Shown in pieces: positions 32,833 to 44,469 of a DNA stretch of 64,000 nt (positions are counted from its first letter, which is position 1; the number at the start of each line of letters is the position of its first letter). The DNA comes from Pseudofabraea citricarpa. Its lineage: Eukaryota; Ascomycota; Leotiomycetes; Helotiales; Dermateaceae. The stretch lies in the NCBI GenBank assembly GCA_029641185.1, contig JAPWGK010000009.1, positions 1,438,501 through 1,502,500 of the forward strand. Direction: 5' to 3'. Position numbers and translations under genes: made by a program. The notes under the pieces are model-generated. The model searched no databases. It was not told the DNA's origin and was given only the letters and a program-made list of their open reading frames with translations.

Positions 32833-34512
32833 CTACTGACACTGCGCCGTACCCCCTTCGCTACTTATCATTTTACCGATCGCCTGCACGAGACTGATTC
32901 CCATGACGAGGGTGCCGAAAACCACACACGCCACAGCCGGGATCGTCTTCCAGCTCCTACTGCTCAACTTGATATAGCACAGCGGGGGGAGGATATAGGC
33001 GAGGGCACAAGCACTCGTTGCACCGATCAGTTCAAAGACAGCGCCGAGATCGCAAGTGATGAGACTCAGCATCATGGCACTGACCACGAGACCGCTCGAA
33101 AAGATAAGGTGCAGGTTCATGTTGAAAGGCTCGCCGGGAAACCAGTAATTGAACATGACCTCTCGACATACGAAGGCTTCCAGCGGGAGCGTCGTGAGCA
33201 TGTTGAGCCCGAAACACAGACGTGCTATGTTTACCATGGTGTTGTCGGATGGGAAGTTGTTTAGTACGTTTCCTTGAGTTAAGTCCCCAAAGGTCAGGAA
33301 TCCGGCAAGGGCCATTAATAGACAGGCCAACATTGATATGGTAGTGCTGAAGTGAGTTACACGTGCGAATCGATCAATGGTCGGCGTCTTGAGAGAGCCG
33401 TATATTAGAAGAGAGTTGTGGTGACATACAAATGCTGAAGGTTATGTTAGCATTGAATATAGGAAGAGCTAAGTAGGTACACATACCAAAGGATATAACA
33501 CCAATAGCTTGGAAGACTCCACCATTAATGAGCAAGAGTGAAGTATCAAAAGAACCTCTTTCTTCAGATGGTGTTAAAGCACCTTGTATAACGACGGTAA
33601 ACAAGATAACCATCATACTGATCAAAGCCAGCGTACTCGCTTTTGCCAACTGCTGTCTTTAGCGCCATTTTCTCTATTGGGTGAGTCTGGACCTACCTTG
33701 GCAATATCTCGATACAGGCTCAAAGGATAACTGATGCCCAAAATAAAAATGACAATTACAGCTCTTCTATTTGCCAACAGCCCAAGAACTGGTACATCGC
33801 TCAAGCCGGGCCAGATAGCACTCAGCACATGAGGGATCGAATCGCCCACGATAATCCCAAAAGCTATCATGCCTCCGAACGCGAAGGCCCATTGCGCAAC
33901 GGATATCGCAATCAAGCCCGACCTGCCAAAACAATGTTCCACTGTCCCCTGAAAGCTGTTGCTCCCACTCAATTTGCTATTAATCACAATCAAGCGGATG
34001 GTCCAATCGACCGTAATTGTGAGGACGATTAGAAGAATAATCCCAGTCAAAAGTCCAGCCTGACGGAAGGCATATGGTTGTCCAATAATCCCAGCCCCAA
34101 TGATGGAATTGGCCATATTCATAAAGGCAGACCGCAGCCCTGATTTGGGGCGCTGCCTTTCCCTCTCTGCCCATGTGTCTACATCCCCATCTTCTCCCCA
34201 AGGACTGGCTGCTAATGTGACGGAGGGCGCCTCGATATCCGTGAGGAGGGGTACGAAGGCTTGGGGTCGCGGTTCGCGACGTCCGGAAAGAGGGGAATCG
34301 TTATACGGAGGTGGAGGAACTTCATCTGATTCGGTTTCAATCGGAGGGAGGTCGAAACGTACTCGATTGGGGGTTCGTGGAGTTCGGCCCTCTGATTCTT
34401 GCGATCGGCCGGGATGGACAACGATGTCTTCCTCATCTGAGGAATTGCCCGACAGCAATCCTCTATCTTCCTCGTTCAAGGGATCTGCTGGGTTCTCTCC
34501 ATCTTTCCGCAT
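32833..34512 (-). CDS. Vacuolar amino-acid transporter (AVT2-like)
   Basis: A polytopic transporter of the amino acid/auxin permease (SLC38-like) family, similar to yeast Avt2; vacuolar location and substrates are inferred from that family. Exons are 34512-33697, 33649-33487 and 33434-32833, giving 526 residues. About 110 cytosolic, acidic and Pro-rich residues come first. The family signature follows in SAFMNMANSIIGAGIIGQP, then about eleven hydrophobic segments, including IILLIVLTITVDWTIRLIVI, VAQWAFAFGGMIAFGIIVGD, ISMMVILFTVVIQGAL, LACLLMALAGFLTFGD and VACVVFGTLVMGISLVQAIG. The introns (47 and 52 bases) are needed to join DIAK to LAKAS and SF to AFVCHHNS. It converges on the acidic orphan gene, 194 bases apart. 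Confidence 0.9.
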
Positions 34513-34842
34513 ATTCTGTGTTCTGGCCTTGGCCTTGCCTTTATCGTGGAAGCATTATTTTGTGTTTCCAAAGGGTCAAAGAGTGAAGCTACGTATACGG
34601 TTACGAAGCTATTCATGGTTCGCTTAACCATGGTCTTACGAAAGATGATCCTACTGCTTTGGAACTAAGAATCTTCCTGAAACATATACAAAGTGGAGAA
34701 ATAGTCAGAAGAGAATTTGTTTCTATTACTTCTTATGGACCCTTAGATGCACAAGATCGGCCTAATGCCTTTTTATGTGGGGATGCAGTGCAAAACTGCT
34801 ACCTATAGTTTCGCTCAAAATGCAATGCAACGCTAAATAGAA

Positions 34843-35073
34843 TCAAACAGGAGCCATCTCCTTAGCACCGCCGGGTATTTTAATATTCGAATCGCCCAAA
34901 TTCCTACTCTGATATACTAGGTCTACTGCCACATCCGAAGAGAATTGTGGCTCGTGGTTCCATCTACGCCGAGGTAGGTAGTTAGAAATGGGATAGGAGA
35001 TTTCGTTTAGAGAACGGCGTAGTTCCGACTCTGTGGAGAAGAGGATGGTGGGGAAGCCAATTCCTGGTTCCAT
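34843..35073 (-). CDS. Small open frame of unknown status
   Basis: An ATG-started frame of 76 codons begins 5 bases after the stop codon of the aspartic protease gene, on the same strand but in another phase. The peptide (starting MEPGIGFPTILFSTESELRR and ending IPGGAKEMAPV) has a protein-like composition with no low complexity. I do not recognise it. It may be an independent small gene, an old exon, or chance coding potential in the protease 3' UTR. Confidence 0.25.
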   Translation of the reverse strand: MEPGIGFPTILFSTESELRRSLNEISYPISNYLPRRRWNHEPQFSSDVAVDLVYQSRNLGDSNIKIPGGAKEMAPV

Positions 35074-35078
35074 TAAGA

Positions 35079-36961
35079 TTAGACAGAAGTCATAAGAAGC
35101 ACAGCGAGGACGAAAGCGGTTGTAACAAGATTGGCACTGAGTCGAACACCATCTGAAGAAGGCGCTGCTGAGTTAGTGGCCGCAGAGGCAGAGGTTTCTG
35201 CAGCTGCTGTGCCAGTTGGATCCGAAGTCTCGTGTCCACCCAGTCCTAGGGTATTTGTCGAAGACGCACCGGTCTCGGAAGTACCGGCTGAAGTTGCAGT
35301 GGCAACTAACGTTGTACTTGACAAAGAAGTAGATACTATGGTGTCCTCATTAGATTGTGTCTTGGATAGCGTATCTGTGGATTTGGTGATGGGATCAGGG
35401 CTTGGAGTGGTAACAGGAACAGGGTTTGAACTCGAAAGAGTCTCGGGAAACTCTGTAGTAGAGGACGATGTGTCTGACAAAGGAGTTGGCCCACCAGTTG
35501 AAGATGTCGACGTTGCGGAAGTTGCAACCGTGTTAGAGCCTGTTTTCGCAGCGAATCCTATTACTCGTTAGTGGTGCTACTTCGTAGAGTAAGAGAACTT
35601 ACCAATGCGATTTTCATCAACATCAAATACAGTGTAAACGTTCTTTAAGAAAGTGTCTCCCAAGAGCCATGCACCTGCAACAACCTCATGCCCAAAGATG
35701 TTGCTTGTACATCTTCCATTCCCAAGCGAATTGCCAACCCAATCTTTTGAAGAGACACTATATGATACCCCCGCGAAGACAAACTCCATGGCGGTTGTGG
35801 TCGTACATGGTACCGAAAAGGTGACGTCGTCACTAGACTGGGATCCTGATACAACTTTATGGAACTTGGCAACATCCGCTGGTGGTCCAAAGATGTAGGA
35901 AGTTCCGGTGTCGATATAAGCCAGTCTACCCGTCACACCTGCTAAAGTACCATCCACTCCCATATCATCCAAAGGAATGGCCCAATCGCCACCGGTGCCT
36001 GTATCTACAGTGCTGTAATGAATATCGCCAGTGTATTTGGAAGGATTAGGTGCTCCAAAATTGATCTCGCCATTGTTTGCACCGCCATCTGAAGCTCGGT
36101 TGAGATCCACTCCGAACAGATTTGACTTGAGGTCCTTTGATGTAACTAGTGTCTCGATAAAATTGGGTGTATTTCCTTGGGCTTGTGAAAGGCCGAGTAT
36201 TCCATCCATTGGAAAGTCGGTGAAATCAGCTGAAGTAGTGTCTGCAATACCCAAGGTCATTGTAACTGTTAACCCTGCTAAATCCAGACTATCTGTTGCT
36301 AAATTCCCACTAACTGATCCAGAGCCATAGGAGACGCTGAAAGCCTTGGTGGACGATTTAAATGTGGTGGAATCTGCAGCACCAAAGGAATTGTGAAGTT
36401 TACACGAATCTGACTTGCATGAAGGCCCCATTACCCAGGTAGTACCGGCACCCGTGTCGAGGAGCATATACATTGGGGTTTTGGCCGACCCCAAACCAAC
36501 TTGTGCAAAGTATGAGTAGTCGGTACCATCTTGACTGATCCCGGCGCTGTTCGTTTGAGTTGGTGTACTTGCGGTAGCAATCGAATATGTGTTTGTTCTC
36601 TTGTTAAGGCCACTGCGGTCCTCCAGATTCTTAGCATTGACTCTTGTAGCCACTCTCGAGTATTTCTTTGTCAGGCGTTCAGCAAGTCGGTTGATGCGAA
36701 TCTCCTCAGAAAGATCATTCTATAAACAGATATCAGTACAACGACAATAGGCATTGGAGAGAGAATACAAACGGTTGGTATTCTTTGAACAATCTTAAGG
36801 GTGTGTGCTTCTTCAAAATTGCTCCTAGCTTGAACCTCCTCTTCACGCTTTGAATCTGGACATAACTGACCCTCACACCTTACCGGGGGGTTCCAAGGAA
36901 AGAAGGCTGATGCTCCATTTGCTAATGCGGCCACAGCTGTTAACCCTTTAATGATCAACAT
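35079..36961 (-). CDS. Pepsin-like aspartic protease, probably GPI-anchored
   Basis: A secreted A1-family protease of 594 residues. Exons are 36961-36773, 36719-35603 and 35557-35079. It has a signal peptide (MLIIKGLTAVAALANGASAF) and a propeptide with a Lys/Arg-Arg-rich stretch (RLTKKYSRVATR, LNKRTNTY). The two catalytic motifs are LLDTGAGTTW (Asp about 151) and YIDTGTSYIFG (Asp about 333). Disulfide-type Cys are in SCKSDSCK. The flap Tyr is in SVSYGSGSVSG, and the end of the catalytic domain reads GDTFLKNVYTVFDVDENRIG. The last exon is a Ser/Thr-rich stalk of about 130 residues. It closes with SAAPSSDG followed by a hydrophobic tail (LVTTAFVLAVLLMTSV), which is a GPI-attachment pattern as in yapsins. 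Intron 35558-35602 (45 bases) is needed to reach the stalk. Likely substrates are cell-surface or environmental proteins. Confidence 0.92.
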
Positions 36962-39047
36962 TTTACTGATGATCGAAGATTGTACAGGACACGCATGGAT
37001 GTCGAGTAGGTACCAGAAGCTTGCGATTGAATGTTCAGGCTGTTGTGTTGAAGATGATAGCTCTTCCGGAATGAAACCAAAGGATCAAACAGGTCCAGAT
37101 CAGGATTTTAGAGCGGGCGCGATGCTCGGCGATCCTGTGGGGAGAGGTGGCGAAGTTGGACGTTGAAGCTCCTCGTAATGGGCAACAACAAAGTCGGATG
37201 GCAGGGTTCGCTGCTGTCCGGGCGTAGGTTGAAAGAGATACTGCTGGGAGTGCTGGACGCGTGCGTGGGGTCTCGAGTACTAAGATTATTGTATGTGCAG
37301 ACGGTATAAACAGGCCAGTCGAACAAGACAATTAAGTCGTCGACTGAAGTCAATTACAAATGTGTAGGATGATGACGGAGAGGAAAGAAATGATCCTTGG
37401 AGACAGGAATTTCGAAGGTCGAACCGGGAGAGGCGGGAAGCTCAAAGGAAATGGTGCAGGTCGACAGGACAAAGACGAAAACAGAATTATGCCCAATGAC
37501 GGATGCCAAACTTTTGTTGTCAAAAACGAAAGTACAAGACAGCAAGTATGGAATAACAAATGTCGAGAGAGGGATAACGAGAGGACAGGAGAGGAGGAGA
37601 GGGGAAGAGAGGGAGGAGGAGGAGGAGGAGGAGGTTAGGGTGGAGATGTGAGGTTAGCAGGACGAGTGGAGGAGAAGGAAAAGGTATGCGGGATAGAGTT
37701 CTGGTCTGTCTCTTGGCACTAGCAAGCCATCTCTGAGCTTGTCGTTGTGCAGATCACCTCATGCAGGTCCTCCGGAATCCCTTCCCAAAAGAAATCCTGT
37801 TTAGAGGCCATAGACCGATTGAGAGATTTGACCGGCAACGGTTGTGTATAGATCTGGAGAAGAGCTTCATAGAACCACCAGGTAATTCCAGATGGGGGCC
37901 CACTTGCAGCATTGAAGACCCGTAGCACAGGCGGGATTGGCGGTGGTTATCCATCCCTGGGCCTCGTTTATCACTGAAGACCCGTGACCCGTGACCCGTG
38001 CCCCGTCCCCCGTAACCGTATCTCAGCCGCCAGCCTCTCAGTGATTCTGAGAGCAAAAGCAGACTACCATTTGCCGGCGGGCCAATAGCATCGCCAATGC
38101 CTCGACACGGTAAATTGCAAGCCGCCATCCGCTTAATCTTGTCAGCACCAGATGGACGCCACCTGACTTCTCGACTTGTTCGGCACTACGACTCTCGAGC
38201 ACTTGAGTACTGTACTGCGGTGCAGCAACATCTTCCAAAACATCCATCCTCCTTGACCCCCTTTCTCCCTTTCGACAGCTCTTCAGGCATGCCAATTGTG
38301 GGCTGCAGCAGATTCGGATCTCCATTTGAAGAAGAGATCGTCACGTCGTCACCAGTGCCCAGTGCCCAGTGCCGTGAAGATGAAGATGATCTGATCCTGG
38401 TCATTGTTTCCCTGTCGCTCGAGAAATGTGGTTGTGGAGGTGCAAGGGTTTGCGAGCAGCAACGACGCGCGACTTGGATCTCAAGTTCTCAACCGCCCAA
38501 GGCGCAAGAGTCAAGACACCACCGTTCGCACATTTCTCAAAGAAAGTTCAGGGTAGGAGGCGGGAGGGCCAGTACGGGCCACCACCACCGCCATCACCTC
38601 CACCATCACTCCAAGCTCCTTCACCCTTCGGTCTCCGAAAGCCGCCAGGTCAGGGGTTTGATGGTACGCTGTACGGGTAAATGATTGTCTCGATACCCAG
38701 ATTGGCCATCACTGCCTCACACTGATGCAACGTGCAAAAATCCATCTTCAAACTGCATCTTCATGGCACGCTGCATCACAACCACAACCGCGTCCGTCTC
38801 TCCTGCTCGTTACATTGAGCGGCCACACTCGAGAACTTCTCAGGGGCTCGAGTCAATCCAGAGTCCAGACCGGGACCTGGCGTGTACCTGGCTAACTGAA
38901 TCTCAGATCCAAGGTCTATTTTCCCCACATCGTTCGCAACCACCATTACGAGCCTTGGCCACACCAACACGTGTAAACCTTTCTAAATGCGCAACGAACT
39001 GACTTTATTCAGCGCGAGGGCTGTATTGATTGTTCTGTTTGTACCAG
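36962..39047. other. Gene-free stretch of 2.1 kb
   Basis: No gene is supported. The right-hand side of the protease promoter is here. Simple repeats are seen: a GGA-type run at about 37606-37636, CCGTGAC-type units at about 37977-38005, GTGCCCA units at about 38357-38374, and CCA-rich sequence at about 38579-38620. A 195-codon ATG frame at 38097-38684 was judged to be chance. Confidence 0.45.
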
Positions 39048-40049
39048 TCAAGTGTGTTGTAGCTTCTGCGCCTGAGACCCGTTGGGCTGTGCTTGGATCT
39101 TCATCTCGATGGCCTTGAGGAATTCATTCCGCTGCTCATCATCCACCCTGCCAGATGCTACCAAGGTTCTAAGGAATACCCATACGGACTCATGGTTCCA
39201 ATTGAAGGACAGAGCTAGTCTCAGCACTTCCTTGCATACAGCTGAATTCGATGTTACCCCAAGTCCGTTGTATTTACTGCCATATGCATCCAAATGAAGC
39301 AAGCAGAACAGTAAAAATGACCACCCAGAGGTGTCGCCGGGGTGCCTCAAACACCAATTCTGCACAGGAGATAGTAGATATGCATTGGCATCCTGTGCAG
39401 TCTCCGACAGACTATTGCCATCTGCCCATTGAAGTAACCACCGCATGTGATTCCAAGCATAGTAATTTCGAGGGTGCCTTTGGGCCGAGACCAAGATAAC
39501 TGATGCAAGATCCCGTTGTGCATCTCTTGATATCTGGAGTGACTGGAAACGTTCAAGCAACCAGCGGCGGTGATACCATAAGGTCGGCGACTTGGTGTGA
39601 CGATGTAGTGGCGAGGTCAACATGCTATCTATGAACGCGAGTTCCCGGTCAAGTGCTACTTTCAACTCAGAAATAGAACGCGTCTGGGATTTTTGGAGCA
39701 GTCTCTTTCGAATATTAGCTGCTGTGAGATGCTCCGGGTCCATGAGCAGCATAACTGCAGAAGCTTGCTCCAATTCCAAGTCATGATCATCCTGCATATT
39801 TTTGTAGAACTCCAAAAATATCCCTCGAGCCACGACAAAGGCCTGAACAAGTTTGACCTTAGGTATTGCAATATTGTATCCATCCTGGAGAATATTACTA
39901 CCTGGTGGCAGTTCGTGGCTTTTCCCAAGTAGTTCAATCTCTAGTTTATCTCCAGGATCGCGGAGTACTGCTACAATGTCATCATAAACCGAACGAGGGT
40001 CTCCATGTTTGATGGCCGCTGTATCCTTGGGATCCAGGGCTCTAGACAT
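39048..40049 (-). CDS. Prenyltransferase alpha-subunit repeat (PPTA) protein, PTAR1-like
   Basis: A single-exon gene for 333 residues with protein prenyltransferase alpha-subunit repeats. The repeats are seen as SPTLWYHRRWLLERF, HPRNYYAWNHMRWLLQWA, HPGDTSGWSFLLFCLLHL and NWNHESVWVFLRTLVA. The first repeats fit the W-x-x-R-R-W pattern well, the last ones are degenerate. The protein is more like the stand-alone PTAR1 group than the catalytic alpha subunits of farnesyl- or geranylgeranyl-transferase, so a direct catalytic role is not claimed. The start at 40049 has an ideal context (CCACCATGT). An in-frame ATG at 40148 would add 33 residues with no visible homology. It is divergent from GET1. 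Confidence 0.82.
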   Translation of the reverse strand: MSRALDPKDTAAIKHGDPRSVYDDIVAVLRDPGDKLEIELLGKSHELPPGSNILQDGYNIAIPKVKLVQAFVVARGIFLEFYKNMQDDHDLELEQASAVMLLMDPEHLTAANIRKRLLQKSQTRSISELKVALDRELAFIDSMLTSPLHRHTKSPTLWYHRRWLLERFQSLQISRDAQRDLASVILVSAQRHPRNYYAWNHMRWLLQWADGNSLSETAQDANAYLLSPVQNWCLRHPGDTSGWSFLLFCLLHLDAYGSKYNGLGVTSNSAVCKEVLRLALSFNWNHESVWVFLRTLVASGRVDDEQRNEFLKAIEMKIQAQPNGSQAQKLQHT

Positions 40050-40307
40050 GGTGGTAAAATGTTCTGTTCTGTTCTGTTCCGTACTGTTGGAAGTTCGTAT
40101 TACGAGTTGGAGAAAGCTTGCCTCATGAAGCTCCCAGCTAAGGGGCATCTCAGCCTTGCGTGCACGTGCCACCTCTAGCGAGGCGCCGCCGCCGAACCGG
40201 CTCAATTTGAAGGCATCGTGTACCACAAGATTTTGTTAGAACACCTACGTCGGAAGGCACTGAACTCTACACACATTGCTGCGATAGCTCGTCTGCCGCG
40301 CGCAATC

Positions 40308-41065
40308 ATGCCTTCTGTCCTACTGATCACTTTTGGTCTTCAACTCCTCATTCATCTCATTAACACGGTCGGAGTGTCGACTGTAAATGCTGTGGTATGA
40401 CCAACCAATCCTCAGAAAGTTCACTCACTAAAACTTACGTGTCTAGCTGTGGAACCTATACAATCGCGTGGCTGCCTCGAAGGTAGCAACGGAGCAGAGA
40501 GAGCTGAAAACCAAATATCTGCAGCTGAAAAAGGAACTGAATGCTACGAGCAGTCAGGATCAATTTGCCAAATGGGCCAAGCTGAGAAGGCAGCACGACA
40601 AGGTGTTGGAGGAGTTTGAGAAGTCAAGTACGTCACTCTACCTCTGGATGCATATGCGGTGTCTAACTAAGCTTTCCAACAGAGGCTGCTCAAGATTCTA
40701 CAAAGGCCACCTTCGATCAGATCGTCTCAGTATTGCGATGGCTCGGCACAACCGGTTTGCGAACCCTTCTTCAATTTTGGTACTCAAAGCAGGCTATGTT
40801 CTGGATTCCTCAGGGATGGGCACCATACTATGCTGAGTGGTTACTCTCCTTTCCCAGGGCACCGTTGGGCAGTGTCAGCATACAGGCTTGGGTATTGGCA
40901 TGTGGAGCGATCATCTTGTTGGTCAACGATGCCATTATTGCATTGGTAGGGCTTTGGATTAAGGCAAACAGCAGCACGTCGCAGAAGAGCAAGGGAGAGC
41001 CCATGAAGGTCTCGAGCGAAAAGGCTGGCAGTCAAAAAGCAGGAGAAAAATCCAAGGAGTTGTAA
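40308..41065 (+). CDS. get1: Get1, ER receptor for tail-anchored protein insertion
   Basis: Get1 (WRB in animals) forms with Get2 the ER membrane receptor for the Get3 ATPase, which delivers tail-anchored proteins. Exons are 40308-40394, 40447-40627 and 40683-41065, giving 216 residues. The order fits the family: an N-terminal membrane span (LLITFGLQLLIHLINTVG), a cytosolic coiled coil that binds Get3 (about residues 38-95, including LKTKYLQLKKELNATSSQDQ and AKWAKLRRQHDKVLEEFEKS), and two more spans (about 105-125 and AWVLACGAIILLVNDAIIAL). The C-terminus is a short Lys/Ser-rich tail. Between its ATG and that of the PPTA gene there are 258 bases, which must hold both promoters. Confidence 0.94.
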
Positions 41066-41622
41066 ATCAATTTTTGTCGGTACATAGCGCATCATAGAGA
41101 CACATATTATTTATTTGTTTCTCAAAATTTAAAGACGCAAAGACCTTCATGGCTTACGCTGAGGTCTTGCAACACGAATGAGATGACTCTTGGCAGAGTA
41201 CTTGGGCTTTTTCTGGGCATTCTTTTTGACTCTGAGTGACCATGGGAGAGAGGATCGCTAAAGCTTCGAAAGTGCCACTGGAAGGAATAAAAACATCCAC
41301 ACAAACCGGGTTTCCAAGGAGCTGTCTATCATCGAGATCCATATGAAAGGTGCCTGTATACTAGCCTATGTTACCATACTGATTTCACGAGGAAAACAGA
41401 AGATATAAATAAGGCTTTTCGGTGTGCAGGTCTTGTTCTGAGAGGGATTGAATGCAAGAGAAAGGCTTCCTGGAAATTTCAAACTTTTTGATAGCTCCGA
41501 GGCGCGCTAGTCCAGGAAGAGTCACCGCCTCTGTGGGACAGCGGCAGAATCGATAACAAAGTTAACGTGTCAGTAATAGCCTTCATCAAACCAGGACCAT
41601 TCTCTCTCTCCAAATTTGCAAG
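41066..41622. other. Short intergenic region
   Basis: Holds the GET1 3' flank and the promoter of the next gene. An ATG frame of 62 codons on the minus strand (41154-41342) has no motif and is not called as a gene. Confidence 0.4.
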
Positions 41623-42743
41623 ATGGTTTCTTGGGGAACGTAAGTAAAACCACCTTTTCAATTTATGACCCGCGACTCACAATCTACAGGATAAAATCGG
41701 TAGCTCTATTTGTAGGGCCCATACTGCTCCCCAAAGCTATCGCCTACTACCGCTCCGTTCGAGCAGCACCCACGATCCAGGGTATTCCCATCCGGCCAGT
41801 GCCCGCGAACGTCTCTCGAGCGCTGGGGATTCTCTTTGTGACGGCGATCCTCTTCTTCGTGAAGACCTTCCCATTCTTTGCGCCCGAGAATATCTTCCAG
41901 CTCACAACGTCGCGGCTTCAGATCCCCAACGATGTCCTATTTACGCGCCTAGCTGCCCTGCGACCCGCAAGCCTCACGGCCACAGATCAGATCCTGCGAT
42001 CCAAATTACACTCGCTGGAGTCCCGCCTGCTGTATTTCCAGTACGGCCCAGACGTGATTACGGGCTGCCAGTTCTGTACGGCTGAGGATCCTAAGAACTA
42101 CCTCTACTATGCCATCCCCGCCCTGCTCGCTCCGTATCTGCTCAACCTTTGTGTGCTAGCACTTGTCACATCTGGCTTCTTCACTGGGAAAGAAGGCGCA
42201 ATATGGCGGCGAGCAGCAACGATTGCCGGAGCAGCTGTTGCCCTGATTGAGATATATCTCGTGAGCAGCTATCATTACCAAGCCAATGCGAGAGCCACTC
42301 GACTGGAAGATATCGATGCCTTCTTCTGGAAGATGCGTGTATACAGAGGGCTCATGATTGCAGGCGTCGATGCCTTCGTCGGATGGATGTTATATCTCTC
42401 CTCGACGAACCGAGCATTTCTCTCACCTCCCTCAGCGGCAGAAAGGGTCGAGGGCGCAACAAAAGCCGTGGAGAATATCCGACGCAGAGTCGGTGCCCTG
42501 GCATTGTTGAAGAATACCATCAACCGCGATCCGGATTTGAGACACCTGAACCAGGATTACTGGATCAGGGAGGGCGTGGTGACGGGAGAAGCGATGGCCG
42601 AGAGGGAAGTCGTCGAGAGCGTCAACAATGCTCTGCGGAACCGCCTGGATATCCAGAAACTCATGGTCGAATCGTCTGCTCATGTTGATGAGTTTCTCGT
42701 TGGCCCAGCGAACGCATCGCTCGCCATGAATGGCCGTGCTTAG
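41623..42743 (+). CDS. Conserved fungal multi-pass membrane protein
   Basis: A 356-residue protein with a two-exon gene: 41623-41639 and 41690-42743. The first exon is only 17 bases (MVSWG plus two bases of Thr). Four or five membrane segments are visible: VALFVGPILLPKAIAYY, LGILFVTAILFFVKTFPFFA, LYYAIPALLAPYLLNLCVLA, AATIAGAAVALIEIYLVSS and GLMIAGVDAFVGWMLYLSS. Between them is a conserved-looking loop (YGPDVITGCQFCTAEDP). The C-terminal 100 residues are soluble and helical (KAVENIRRRVGALALLKNTI, YWIREGVVTGEAMAEREVVE). I know similar uncharacterised proteins in ascomycetes but no function, and none is proposed. Confidence 0.82.
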
Positions 42744-43269
42744 TTAGCCCTCTTTGATTTCTGCCATAGAACTAATACATAATTTCCAAAAGTGCACAAT
42801 GCGGACTCGTGATCTGAAACATGCAAGGTGATTTCATCCTTACATTCCAAAGCGAGCACCGGAAAAGAAAAGAGGATCCAGTTCCCTCGTATCTAAATTG
42901 ACTCCAAACACCCCATCTCGTCATCTCGTCATCTCGGACCTCGTATCTCACTTAGTATACTGCATTCCACGCATGAGAGATAAGAACTACATGATTGAAA
43001 ATAAACAAATGAAATTCTCGTATACGGCAAAAGGGTGAACCTGAGTCAATATCTCAGTGCTTCCAGCTATGAACACGTAAAATCAACGGGCTTGCAATGC
43101 AAATTTCTAGATATCCGTGTAACACCAGCTAGATATGTGATGATAAGCCGTGTCAGAAATTATAACTTTTGAGTACCTATAATTATTTACTTTTCATATC
43201 CTGCGACTTGATGCCAGAACGCCCCAAATTTGCATCAAAGGACTTTTATTATTCTTGCTCTTTTGCAAC
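42744..43269. other. Intergenic region between convergent genes
   Basis: Only 3' flanks are expected here. No gene or clear repeat apart from CATCTCGTCATCTCG-type duplications near 42920-42940. Confidence 0.45.
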
Positions 43270-44469
43270 CTAGATGATCTTACCCTTGTTGACGACAAAT
43301 CCTTCCAGAGCAGCTAAGACATGATTAGCATTGTTTTCTCTCTCGTAAGTAAGAATCGTGACTTACAGATCGCAGCCCATAGTCTGTTCTCAGCCTCGGT
43401 GAATACCAGAGACCTAGGACTGTAGAAGACCTCATCGGCTACCTCTTCGGGGTGTCTAGGCAAGCAGTGCATGAACTTCCAGTTCTCCTTAGCACCTGCT
43501 CTCTTGGCTAGCTCATTTGTGATTTGGTATCCTTCGAAGGCCTTTAGTCGCTTAGCTGATTCAAGTTCTTGTCCCATTGAAATCCATGTATCTGTCACGA
43601 TGATATCAGCATCTTTGATAGCTTCTTCCGGGATGGTGGTCTCTGTGAGCGAACCAGGTGATTGGACACCCTTCGCAGCTCCGGTAATGAGTTCACGCAT
43701 GCCCGCTGGGATTCCATAACCCGTTGGTGAAGCTACAGACATGTGTACACCCAACTTCGCAGCTGCAATTGCCAGGTCAAAAAGCACATTGTTTGAATCT
43801 CCAACCCAGGCCACCTTCAATCCCTCTAGGCCAAGACTTGGTGTGGAAGATAAACTACGTGAGACATTCCCAGAGAAGGCTTCGTTTATTGTGAGGAAAT
43901 CGGCAATCGTTTGAAGAGGGTGGTAGTCATTGGTCAACGCGTTGATAACTGGTACTGAAGAGTGTTTGGCCAGGTCCGCAACTTCAGAGTGTGCTCCTCC
44001 TCGAACAACCATGCAGTCAGTCATGGATGAGATGACAACAGAAGTGTCATATGCGGATTCATTGACCTACGAACCATCAGTACACGTACCCGACCTTTGG
44101 ACAAAGTGAACTTACCCCCAATTGAATATCATCTTTACCCAGAAACATTGCATGGCCTCCCAGGGTAGTAACAGCAGCTTCCGTTGACACTCGGGTCCTC
44201 GTGCTTCTCTTGTTGAAAATCATGGCCACCGTCTTCCCGCTCAAGCTACCAAGCAGGTTCTTGGGCACCGAACCTGACTTGATAGCTTGCTTGTGTGAGC
44301 TGGCATTGCGAACCAGAGTCGTCAATTCGGCCGGAGTGAGGTCTAGGGTAGAAAGGAAATGTCGGGGTGCAAAGGGCGAGGTTTTGGGAGAAGCGGGACT
44401 GGAATATGAGCGTTTTTGAGCTTTCGACAAGCACTGAAGTGCTGCCCTGGTACCCTTGACTGGAGGCAT
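43270..44469 (-). CDS. arg3: Ornithine carbamoyltransferase, mitochondrial
   Basis: The enzyme joins ornithine and carbamoyl phosphate to give citrulline in arginine synthesis. In filamentous fungi it works in the mitochondrial matrix. Exons are 44469-44116, 44066-43367 and 43313-43270, giving 365 residues. The first 30 residues ([18 protein letters not shown]) look like a mitochondrial presequence. The carbamoyl-phosphate loop STRTR is at 89-93, the ornithine-binding DTWISMG at about 277-283, and HCLPRH with the catalytic Cys at about 318-323. The last exon is 44 bases and provides [15 protein letters not shown] perfect TGACTCA element lies 151 bases upstream, which fits control by the general amino-acid regulator. 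It is the argB homolog of Aspergillus. Confidence 0.97.

Noticed and set aside
38097..38684. Plus-strand ATG frame of 195 codons
   Set aside because: Text is dominated by His/Ser runs from CCA-type repeats and there is no domain; overlaps other frames of similar size.
40049..40226. Longer N-terminus for the PPTA-repeat protein
   Set aside because: The outermost start is GTG, the added text has no homology signal, and the ATG at 40049 has an ideal context.
41154..41342. Minus-strand ATG frame of 62 codons behind GET1
   Set aside because: No motif and no conservation that I can recall; too short to call.
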